Origin: Lingula anatina
Lineage: Eukaryota; Brachiopoda; Lingulata; Lingulida; Lingulidae
DNA: 30,259 bases
Reading direction: 5' to 3'
NCBI RefSeq assembly: GCF_001039355.2
Contig: NW_019776154.1
Span: 71,466-101,724 of the forward strand
The position numbers and the translations under genes were made by a program. Below, piece by piece: positions 11,301 to 20,601 of this stretch; position 1 is the first letter of the stretch, and each line of letters starts with the position of its first letter. A model generated the notes under the pieces. That model was not told the origin of the DNA, ran no database searches, and worked only from the letters and a program-made list of their open reading frames with translations.

Positions 11301-14300
11301 TTACAATGTGGGTCTGTGTTATAAATCAATCACCTTTAATTAGTAAGAAAAAAATAAAAACAAAAGAAACCAGATAAAAATTAAACAATCAGTGTATGGC
11401 TTGGTTAAGCAGGCCCGTAGCCAGCAACTGCAAAAGGGGGGTTCTTTTTCTGAAAATGTAGACCTTTTCCCATAAAAACCTCATGTACCAAGATCAAATT
11501 TTACCCAGAGTGGACCTTTCCCAGCAAAAGGGGCGGTTCTTTTTAACCCCCCGAACCCCCCCTGGCTACAGGCCTGGTTAAGTCATCAGGTAAATCAGAA
11601 ACCAGTAGTGCCATCTGCTTACAAGTGAAAAAGATTGACAAATACACTTTGATATATAACGTTTAACTTAAAGGGATAATAACTCTTCCTATGAGATTTA
11701 TATTTCACAATAAAAACATTGTGAATAACTCACAGAAATATAATATATTCTGTTTTACCACAAAAACGGCAGTTATAGCTATTATTCTGATATCTGAGCT
11801 TGTCTTCAGACCAGGTGACCTCCACTGATGGCTATACTCTGTTATAATCTTTTAAGAGATTTTAACAAAAAACCAAACTTTTTAGAAAAAAACCAGGTAC
11901 TAACTTTGAAGGTATAAATGGATTCATTAACCATTGGTTAGTATGGGAAAATTGCTGTTTACTCCAGGAAAATTCATTTTTTGGCCAAAACGAAGAGTTA
12001 TTATCCCTTTAATATCAAATACCAAAGTAAATATGTAGCCATTTGCTATTTCTCTTTTTAACTTTGTAAAACTTAATTCGTAACCTTTCATCTCAGTTCT
12101 TCAGTTAATTACTCCTTTTTTACTACTTTTACACTGGAGATAGTGATCCAATTTCCAATTATCATAAGTACATCATATAAACAGGAATGAGACTGTCATG
12201 AAGTGAAAAAGTCTGAAAATATGATGTGGGATCTTGGGGGTTTTCTGCATTGACATGAAAAATGACATTTTTTGCTCCCAAAAAGTTGGAAATCTGCCGA
12301 TAGTCAGAAAAATCTCATAACTGTCCACATTTTTTAACTGGCTGAATAAACATAATGATCACTTACCTGTATTCTGTAATCAGTCACTCTCCCTCCTGCC
12401 CCCTCACTGATGGAAGGGGGGTCCTCCAGGGCCGACCTGGCTATACTCAGTACATGGATGTATAGCTCTCCTCCATGACTTGCTAACATGTGGGACATCA
12501 CCCTCCCCGTCTTCCTGGGTTGTTCTAACATCACGGCTCTTCCTGAAAAACAAACCAGTAATACTCTGGTAGTACTGATGCCAATCTCCCCTTCTGCGAG
12601 CCAATTCAATACTAACAGTAATATATTTTGCTGTTGAACCACACAAGTTCTTGAAAAACAAACCATTAATGCTCAGTTCTGATGTCAATCACCTAAAAAT
12701 CTTTCATGTTTGAAAGTAACTTGGAAATCTTGAAATAGTTATCAAAAGCTTGGAATAGATTTTGTTTCTGAAATAATACCAGACTCTGGCAAACATATGG
12801 TAATCTGCATGAGCAAAGCTTACTCACCACTGAGTAAGAAGTTTGTGAGACACTGTGATGGCCGACTATTCACATCTACAGGAGTAACTCTGTATGCACC
12901 AAGACAGTTCTGTAACTCTGGAAATAAAATGGAGGATAAAATACAAAAATATTGAAGAAATATAACGTAATAATTAAATTAAATGAAAAAACATATGAAA
13001 TGGAAAACATAAAGCATGTCACTGCAGTCTCTGGCATTGTATTTTAATTGCCTTAATACATCCAAATAAATAAACAAAGCTTCATTTCATAAACTTGGAG
13101 CTAAAACTCAGAGCTAGGCAGTTCACAATTAGTTGTGTAACTCTCGTCCTTTGCTTTCACCCAAGAGCTTATCCATCTGCTTGAATCTGAATCTGAACTA
13201 AGTACATACTATACCTATACCCTCTACCAGGGCGAGTGATAGATATGTCTCTAGCTAGATAGATGGTCATTTAGGGCTCAACTCACCCTGTTGAGAAATC
13301 CCATGTGGAAACAATTATCTCTGCGCGCGCGCCAAAGGCTTTGTAGGCCCCTACTTGCTCTGCATGAGCTGAGCTTCACAACAACGTGATAACTGCTCGT
13401 TATGNGGTTTCTCTTCTTTCACCTTCACTGGTGAGCCGCTGCTGCCTTTTCCTTCCTCTGGCCGTTTACAGTCCAGCAGACATTTGAGAACCTCGTTGTG
13501 ATTGGCTGAGGTGCCAGCATGGCCTTTAATGAACATTTCGAGTTCATTCCACATCTGACGATATTGTTCGTCCCTGAATGAAAAAGAAATGTGCAATTTT
13601 ATTTCGAAAAATTACGTTTATTCAGAGAAACAGTGGAAACTGTAATCACTTCACCTTTCCCTCCTGGGTAGCCATCTATCTTGAAGATTACATCCAAGTT
13701 TGAACAGGACTTACTGAGATAACTTGTCCACAAACAAATTAACAAACAAACAAACCAAAGCCAATGAAAACATAATCTCCTTTGCTGTCAGATGTAAGAA
13801 AAACTAAAAGCTGCACAAACCTACCTTTTAGGGCCTTTCCCCCTAGTCCCTAGAGTGGGCACAGGCAAGGGGTCATTCCTGGACTCCATACCCACAACGT
13901 GGTAGATAGCCTTCTTACACTCCAACACTTCTTCCTCCTCAAGAGCTTCCTTCATTATCAGGGACGGCAAGGGGTCAAGATGCTGAAGGAAAAAAATTAG
14001 ATAAGTTATAGGCTTTTCCAGATTGGAAAACACAATTACAAAATCATGCGGCCCATGATGGAGACACATGCCACCTGGAAGCTTTTATTCAACTTGAAGG
14101 TGTTCCAGGTTGAGAAAAAAATGCAGATCATTCAGGGAACCTTTTAAATTTGAAATAATGTTATTTTTTTATATGAGTACATATCAAAGAAGTCTTAAAC
14201 TTATCAGAAAGTGAAATTGTCAGTTTTGCAAGCGCAGCCTTATATGTATTGTATTTCACAGTTCTGAATTTGGTTCAAAAGAAACCAGATACTTACAGAC

Positions 14301-17300
14301 ACCATGTTGAAAATGATTGTATTACTAATTACAATGGGCCAGTGCCTTGTCATCCTCTCAAGTTGACTCTTGGCTAAAAAAATAAGTTTAAAATAAAAAA
14401 AGATAGTAATTTATGATTCACACTTGGTCTAATAGACATAAGAAAACTGATAGCTATTAATCAAAATTCATTAGTCCAAAGAAATTATCTAAAACATTGA
14501 AAGGATAAAACAGGAGAGAGAGAGAGAGAGAGAGAGAAAGGAGAGAGGAAAGTACCTATCTCAATGGGTTTGACTGCTGACACCCCAGCTTTTGCAGGTG
14601 CTAGTCTGTTTTCTTTCATAAAATCTCCAAAGTCCTGAAAAAAAATTAAATCATAGCTGTTTTTATTTACTAAATGCTTAAGATCTTTTAATTCTTATAA
14701 TATATTCAAATGTGGGTCTATGTAATAAATCAATCATCTTTAATAAATTAGTATGAAAAAGTACAATCAACAGGAATATGATCAAATGGCCATCACACAA
14801 TCGGTTTAAAGTTTGGTTTAATCATTAGGTAAATCAGAAACCAGTAGAGCCATCTGCCAGCAAGTGAAAAAGATTGATAAATGCACTTTGATATATAAAT
14901 TTTAATTGGCTGAATAAACATATTAATCACTTACCTGTATTCTGTAATCTGTGACTCTCCCTCCTGCCCCCTCACTGATGGAAGGGGGGTCCTCCAGGGC
15001 TGACCTGGCTATACTCAGTACATGGATGTATAGCTCTCCTCCATGACTTGCTAACATGTGGGACATCACCCTCCCCGTCTTCCTGGGTTGTTCTAGCATC
15101 ACGGCTCTTCCTGAAAATTAACCAGTAATACTCTGGAAGCACTGATGCCAATGTCTCCTTCTGCCAGCTAATTCGATGCTAACAGTAATACATTTTGCTG
15201 TTCAAACATCACGCCGGTTCTTGAAAAACAAACCATTAATGCTCAGTTCTGATGCCAATCACCAAGAAAACTTTCAGCTTTCATGTTTGAAAGTAACTTG
15301 GAAATCTTGAAATAGTTATCAAATGCTTGAAATATTTTTTCTGAAATAATACCAGACTCTGGCAAACATATGGTTAGCTGCATGAGCAAAACTTACTTAC
15401 CACTGAGTAAGAAGTTTGTGAGACACTGTGATGGCCGACTATTCACATCTACAGGAGTAACTCTGTACGCACCCAGACAGTTCTGTAACTCTGGAAATAA
15501 AATGGAGGAAAATACAAATATACTGAAAATATATATAATGTACCAATTAATGGAAAAACAAATGGAATGGAAAACATAACACATGCCACTGCAGTCTCTG
15601 GCATTAAGTAAATAAAGTAAATGGTCTCTCCGCCTCTCACACGCCTCCCCACACATCGTCCCTGCATGGGCACAGTAATTAAATCTCAGTTCGATTCAAC
15701 CGGTCGAGGGACGATGTGTGGGGAGCCGTGTGAGAGGCAGAGAGACCATTACAAGATTAAGCAGTCTTCCTTTCATGTAGGTCCGCCATCTTTAGGTCGT
15801 GACCTAGCTAGCACTCGGCTCTTCTGATTCTGAATGGCCTCTAACATTCATCCTTGGCTCTCACTCAAGAGCTTACCCATCTGCTTGAATCTGAATCTGA
15901 ACTAAGTACATACTATACCTATAACATTAGACTTGGGTGTGCACCACTTCAACCCCACTGTCTTGGTGGGAAGACCTTCCTTTGATTGGATGACCACGAG
16001 TGATAGATATGTCTCTAGCTAGATAGATGGTCATTTAGGGCTCAACTCACCCTGTTGAGAAATCCCATGTGGAAACAATTATCTCTGCGCGCGCGCCAAA
16101 GGCTTTGTAGGCCCCTACTTGCTCTGCATGAGCTGAGCTTCACAACGACGTGATAACTGCTCGTTACGCAACCAGTCTAAGGCTTTTTTATCTGTCACAG
16201 AAGAGCAAGTGATTGAAGTCAGAGTAATTAACTGTCTTGATTGCTGTCACGCAGACTTAGACTGGACCTGCTAAGTGGCAGTGCCTGAGCAGTTATGCAA
16301 ACAATTATCAGCCATGTAATCAACCTTGAGATTTCTCAACAGGGTGAGTTGAGCCCTAAATGACCATCTATCTAGCTAGAGACATATCTGTGAATATCTG
16401 TAAAAAATCTATCACTCGCCCTGGTAGAGGGTACTATACCTATAACATTAGACTTGGGTGTGCACCACTTCAACCCCACTGTCATGGTGGGAAGACCTTC
16501 CTTTGACTGGATGACCACGCCTTCCTGGTGATCTGAATAGTAATGATATCATATGCAGTAATAATAATTACAATAATAATAATAATAGTTACTTAACCAA
16601 TAGTTAGCAGTACTAGTAGTAACAGTGACTTGAATAGTATTAGTAGATGTAGTAGTAGTAGTAGTCTAGTTCCATTTAGTAATAGTAGTTACTAGTAATT
16701 CGATGAAGTAGTAAAAGAAATATAAGTAATTCTATAACATTCATGAGATAAAAAATTTTCTCAGAAAGCTAAACAAATTTTTCTAATGGGGGACACAAGG
16801 ACTTAAAATTAGCTTGCCTCTCTTGGCAAATATATAACAAAAGATGAAAGGGAGACTTTTACTCTAATAACAAGTAGGGCACAGGGAAGGTAAACTGCTT
16901 AGCTTTTATCTTGCTTTGTTCTTTATCCTTTTTTTTATTCAGTTGTTTTAAGGGGGGAGGGGAGGGGGAGAAGAGGGTACCACCAAATCTAAAGGGGGAG
17001 GTCACAAGCCTGTTGTCTCAGTAAAAGAAATTCCACTTATAAGACTACAAGTTACAGAGTTCATTGTAATTTCATTTAACCACCTGCAAAAACATTATGT
17101 GCCAGTCTCAAAAAGGTCATTATGAGCCGACTGATAACTAATTATTTCTATGTAACCAAACTTCATTTTTCATGATGGTAAACATTCATTATACCCGATT
17201 TCATTATTTCCCTGTGTGCATCTGCTGAATGTAGGAGTTCCACATCATAATTGGCTGATGAACTTGCATTTTGTTCTTCCTGTATAAGATGATTAATGAC

Positions 17301-20300
17301 ATATAAGCCAAATGAAATTTGATAAAATACAAATTTATTTTAAACAAATGTGTTGTACTCGAGTTTTAAAAAAAGGGGATGTAACTTATAAACGTGTTCT
17401 TTAAAATGTTATGAAAGATATGTTTTCACTTTTTTAAGAAGCATTTGTAAAAAATTCTGCAAAATTCTTTTATAAACACACTCCCATAAGTTGCACGAAT
17501 GACCAATACTTGTACTTTGAAAATTATTTCTTCCTCTTAATTTCCATGATACAAATATCATCCTTAACTTTTACCTATAAAAATATAATTTCTCTAAAAT
17601 TTCCCTCATGCAAATACCAGTCTGATATAATTTTACTTATACAAATATCAGTTTTCCAGCTAAAATTCCACTCATACAATTATCAATATTCTAAAATTTG
17701 CTCCTACAAATATCAGTTCAAAAAATACCACCAAAGACACCTTTAACATTTAATCACACAAAGGCTAATTCTAATACTTTCACCATTAAAAGGCCACGTT
17801 ATAAAATTTCCATCATACAAATATCAGTTTCCTTAAAATTTCATCATTCAAAGATAATTTTATAGAATTTCCATCATACAGAGGTGACTTTTCTTAAATT
17901 CCCATATACAAAGCTAATTTTCATTTTCCACTCCATTCCAGTTTTCCAAAAAATTCACTTAGTAATAAGTACAAAATATCAATTTTCCAAAATTTGCACC
18001 AAACAATTATCAATTTAGTAAAATTTCTCTTACCTTCATGGGAATCCCAGTCACTGTCGTTGAGAACAAATCGTAGTGTTTCTGCACTAGCTCCATTAAC
18101 TTCAGTGCGATGAACTTTCCTGATTGTGTCACATGTACCTCGCTAGTGAGCAGAGGGGAAATCTTTAAAAGAAATTAAATTCCCTATACTTTAAAATGTA
18201 GCCATACAAGTTCACCCTGAGTTTCATGTATTACGAGAAACTCACCTTTTCACATAATAGAGGGGATATTCCTAGCTATAGGATACCTAAAACTAACAAT
18301 TCTAGGGAAATATTTGCAAATAAATATTCTTTGATAGAACCCACAGTTGCTCTGAAGAAAGAGAAAACATTCTGTAAAGGACACTTATCAATATAATGTC
18401 AGTATCTGCACCCTTTTTTAACAATTAATGTGAGGATGATTAGTATATTTCTTCAAAAAAGCAAAACATGCAATTAGTTACAACTTAGCATTCCAGAAAG
18501 ATACACAACTCTTTCCCAAACTATATGTGCCAGACACCTGAAAATGGTTCAGACTCACATCTATTACTTAGGCAGGAGACTGCCATTATAAATGACTGGA
18601 TCAATCTAAGAAAAAAAAAAACTGGTACCTCTTTTCTAGTTCTCCCAGTTACAGCAGAATCATCCCCCACAGGCACTATGTGAAGCAATACTAACTCACA
18701 ATGGTCAATTGGAATCAGACTGGAATAAAGAACAGTCATTTATATTAAATTTAACTCTGATAGTAATTGGTATAGTGCAACGGACTTCTCATGTTTAAAT
18801 CACAGATGTTTGTCTTAAAGATGCAAATAATTATTTGATAAATATAACAGAATAATCTTTATAAGGCAAAAAAAAGGCTTCAGCTTTATGGTATTCATTA
18901 CAAGAGGATTAATTTATTATCAAAGAAAACATGTCATAGTTAAACTAAAATCAATATAGGATTTGCTTAGAACTGCAACCACACTCTTTATCTTTTTAGT
19001 CCAAATTTAGTTCAAATAATATTGTTAAAAGTATATATATATATTGAGAAAATGATGCAGATTCTTAAGTAATCCTCTTATTTTACACGATTCAATCTGG
19101 GACAGACCTGTCTGAGCTTGCAGCTAGTTTATTATGTTGTACAATGGTGTCTTGTACACATTCCTCTATGGTCCTCACATGGGCATCACTAGAAGAAAAT
19201 CAGCAGAATGAATGTATTAGTAAGTTTGATATATCTTATTTCTATCCATTTTTTAAAGCTTACTACAGAGTTTTCACCTTCATCACCCATTACTGATGCT
19301 GGGAGCAAGTACGTATCACTGAAGTGATTGAAAAATTGTGTAGAAATCAGGCAGTTTTAAATTCTGTTATATCCATATACTAATGCACACAGATGGGTTC
19401 CATTTAGAATAAAATATAGCTTTTAAACCCCCACCGAAATATACGTAATACAATATGTCAAATCGGGCTGCTTATAATTTTCCATACTCAAAACAAGAAA
19501 TGAAATATCAGATGCATGTACTAGTAAGTTACATTCAACACAGTCTTTTTCTTCAATCTACCTTTTCAGGGTTGTCAGACATATCACCCTTCCCCTGTTG
19601 ACAACAGCACTGTCATCTGGGGACAAAGACGTCCTCATTCTGTGCTGTAACTCCGACGTCTCGCAGAGAACCTCGATGGCACGCACCAAACCATGCATGA
19701 TATTGAAGTCAGCTTTACGGGACTTGGCCAAGGGTGGCTTGATGGCAGAAAAGAGCACCAGAAGCTGAAATGCAATAAATCATAATATAAGTATTTTCAG
19801 GGATGAGACAGAAATTTAGTGGAAAAGTCAGAAAATATGCCATGGGGTCTAGGAACCAGCCTAAGCCAATGATATTTTTTGCTCCCAACAAGTCCATAAC
19901 CTAATCCCTGTATTAGCGATATATATTTTTTCCACTGTTTATTATGTAATGATGATAAAGAGAAAACAAATTCTAAAAATATTTTACATGTTGTCTTCTT
20001 ATTTGGCGTGATGTTTTAAATCAAAAAACATTTAAGTTATTACGCTCCAATCCGGAATGTGTGGAAATTTGAAAAAGCTAGTCCCAAATCGGCTTATTTC
20101 TTATTCAGACTCTAAATCAACAGCACATTACATGATTCAGTAGCTGCTCCTGCTGTTTCCAAGTGTTCATAGTATTGGCCGCACTATCACTGCTAATTAG
20201 ACGAATCTGGAGAGAGATATTAAAATATGTAATTGAGATAAAATACCTACTAGTACATATTTTTATATCTATTTTGCACTGACAATACAGTCATAACAGC

Positions 20301-20601
20301 AATCAGCTACAGACAAACAAGAAAGTCTTGATACAGATTTTAAAACTGTGAATATATATTGCACAAGTAAACTCACCAGTTTATTCTTAGGGAAAACATC
20401 ATACACAATCCTGCAGTATTCCAAAACGGCCTCCACATTACAAGTCCACATGCTCTTCATCACAGGAGCCAAGGGAATGATCCCCGATGTTCGGTTCTTG
20501 TTGAAAAGTACATCAAACTCTATGGCTTGCTTGCACGACTCGGAAAAATGTGGACTGTGATCAATCACGATGACAGTCTTGTGAGCATGGGGGAAAGCCA
20601 T
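8360..20601 (-). CDS. INTS13: Integrator complex subunit 13 (asunder/Mat89Bb), 17 coding exons
   Basis: A nuclear subunit of Integrator, which cleaves nascent snRNAs and promoter-proximal transcripts; Drosophila asunder is also linked to dynein localisation. Exons in transcript order: 20601-20377, 20206-20132, 19764-19562, 19188-19108, 18719-18629, 18162-18034, 17279-17195, 16532-16440, then copy A 12917-12828, 12542-12367, 11212-11134, 10990-10920, 10592-10435, 10183-9971, then 9585-9464, 9000-8862, 8426-8360. All junctions are GT-AG and phase-compatible, giving 698 aa (human about 706). Matching segments include [17 protein letters not shown] (N-terminal VWA-like domain), [111 protein letters not shown] and the C-terminal [10 protein letters not shown]...KEFDGRLE motif (exon 16), which in human contacts the INTS4/9/11 cleavage module. 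Exons 9-14 have a second copy (B), treated separately. Confidence 0.95.
10297..10405. repeat. intronic fragment resembling the 3' end of a CAAACAAA-tailed dispersed repeat
   Basis: The intron between exons 13 and 14 contains TGAGATAACTTGTCCACAAA, a run of CAAA units, and CATAATCTCCTTTG. This resembles the tail of repeats of the type seen at 28860-29035 (GTTATGTTGATGACAAACAA). A matching allelic fragment sits at about 13689-13794 in copy B. Low complexity makes the call weak. Confidence 0.35.
11095..11127. repeat. short imperfect GA tract in intron 11 (copy A)
   Basis: GAGA-rich sequence next to the exon 11 donor. The equivalent place in copy B (about 14514-14548) has a longer, purer GA run. 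The length difference is what is expected of two alleles of one microsatellite. Confidence 0.7.
11410..11576. mobile_element. ~167-bp MITE with CAGGCC termini, present in copy A only
   Basis: The left terminus CAGGCCCGTAGCCAG and right terminus CTGGCTACAGGCCTG are inverted copies with one mismatch. It is flanked by GTTAAG on both sides (TGGTTAAG at 11402-11409 and 11575-11582 if the last two bases are counted as flank). Copy B at about 14810-14830 reads through the site with no element. The interior has G-runs and C-runs typical of small palindromic invertebrate MITEs. The CAG...CTG termini and 6-8 bp flanking repeat hint at a hAT-type mobiliser, but TTAA within the repeat leaves a piggyBac-type origin possible. 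Confidence 0.75.
11668..12012. mobile_element. ~345-bp TTAA-bounded MITE, present in copy A only
   Basis: A perfect 21-bp terminal inverted repeat begins TTAAAGGGATAATAACTCTT at 11668 and is mirrored at 11992-12012. Both ends carry TTAA, consistent with a TTAA-targeting superfamily (piggyBac or Kolobok). No coding capacity is seen. Copy B lacks the element: there the intron passes from GATATATAAATTTTAA directly to TTGGCTGAATAAAC. Confidence 0.75.
12182..12290. repeat. dispersed repeat, copy 1 (intron 10, copy A only)
   Basis: Shares GAATGAGAC, GAAAAAGTCTGAAAATATG, a TGGGATCTTGG-type block and ACATTTTTTGCTCCCAA with a second copy at about 19799-19895. Absent from copy B. Family unknown. Confidence 0.65.
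13220..13404. mobile_element. left part of a palindromic fold-back element, cut by the N at 13405
   Basis: Begins CCCTCTACCAGGGCGAGTGA directly after TACTATACCTATA (13207-13219) and runs to the N. From 13233 it repeats, with about two differences, the stretch at 15997-16167. The right half of the same element ends at 16431. Reads as one insertion split by the assembly. Confidence 0.85.
13405..13405. other. single ambiguous base at a sequence junction
   Basis: The only N in the window. Left of it is transposon sequence; right of it is the middle of INTS13 exon 14 (copy B), with no intron, splice site or exon start between. This looks like a contig join or consensus artefact rather than a natural boundary. 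Confidence 0.9.
13406..15490 (-). pseudogene. second copy (B) of INTS13 exons 9-14, probably the alternative haplotype
   Basis: Exon equivalents: 9B 15490-15401, 10B 15110-14935, 11B 14634-14556, 12B 14373-14303, 13B 13982-13825, 14B 13573-13406. Exons 9B-13B have exactly the same lengths, phases and splice sites as copy A, and no frameshifts or stops. Exon 14B is cut at the N and has no donor. Amino-acid differences from copy A are few, for example Ala for Ser in LAPAKAG (exon 11) and Lys for Arg in MFIKGHAG (exon 14). If physically real, this would be an exon-array duplication giving an out-of-order transcript. Matching exons with introns differing mainly by whole transposon insertions fit two alleles better. 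Confidence 0.8.
15619..15755. mobile_element. ~137-bp hairpin element present in copy B only
   Basis: Arms of about 43 bp, starting ATGGTCTCTCCGCCTCTCAC and ending GAGAGACCAT, pair with only a few mismatches around a loop of about 50 bp. The equivalent position in copy A (after CTGCAGTCTCTGGCATT, about 13037) lacks it. Probably a small fold-back MITE. Its flanking duplication is not clear. Confidence 0.7.
15919..15998 (-). pseudogene. truncated second copy of INTS13 exon 8
   Basis: Carries the end of exon 8 (...[12 protein letters not shown] and the donor at 15918-15917) but stops at GATGACCACG, where it runs straight into the interior of the fold-back element. The acceptor and first ~13 bases of the exon are missing. 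The full exon is at 16532-16440. One residue differs: Lys here (PTKTV) against Met (PTMTV) in the full copy. The junction shares the bases CG with the element, so it could be an assembly switch or a microhomology join. Confidence 0.85.
15997..16431. mobile_element. remainder of the palindromic fold-back element in INTS13 intron 8
   Basis: The right terminus, ending CCCTGGTAGAGGG at 16431, is the exact reverse complement of the left terminus at 13220 over 23 bp. Much of the interior is also inverted (CTCTAGCTAGATAGATGGTC, AGGGCTCAACTCACCCTGTT and others), so the whole unit could fold into a long hairpin. TACTATACCTATA follows at 16432-16444 and precedes the left end at 13207-13219. Reconstructed size is about 448 bp. 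No ORF is seen. It lies about 9 bases inside the intron from the exon 8 donor. Confidence 0.85.
16555..16710. repeat. AAT/AGT trinucleotide microsatellite cluster
   Basis: Interrupted AAT, then AGT/GTA repeats in INTS13 intron 7. Simple sequence without other features. Confidence 0.85.
16951..16997. repeat. G-rich tract (AGGGGGG units)
   Basis: Several runs of four to six G on the plus strand (C-rich in the INTS13 pre-mRNA) in intron 7. The G-quadruplex-type spacing is on the template side. A related G-rich stretch lies at about 21655-21700. Confidence 0.6.
17500..18020. repeat. degenerate minisatellite filling the 3' part of INTS13 intron 6
   Basis: Roughly 10-14 decayed copies of a ~35-40 bp unit recur here, with a core like AAAATTTCCATCATACAAAT followed by ATCAGTTTTC. 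It ends about 14 bases from the exon 6 donor (18034). An open frame across it (17510-17746) is only a by-product of the repeat and has no ATG-supported gene features. Confidence 0.7.
19799..19895. repeat. dispersed repeat, copy 2 (intron 2)
   Basis: Same orientation as, and alignable with, 12182-12290 through GGATGAGAC, GAAAAGTCAGAAAATATG and ATATTTTTTGCTCCCAACAAG. Family not identified. Confidence 0.6.

Noticed and set aside
13351-13596. An 81-codon minus-strand frame spanning the N
   Set aside because: Only the part from 13573 to 13406 is INTS13 exon 14; the remainder is transposon sequence read through the junction, so the frame is chimeric.
16250-16435. Inverted repeats considered as a CRISPR-like or phage attachment structure
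   Set aside because: Eukaryotic context, a single palindrome with terminal inverted repeats and target duplication; this is a transposon.
20348-20560. 70-codon plus-strand open frame
   Set aside because: It is antisense to INTS13 exon 1, which is strongly conserved.
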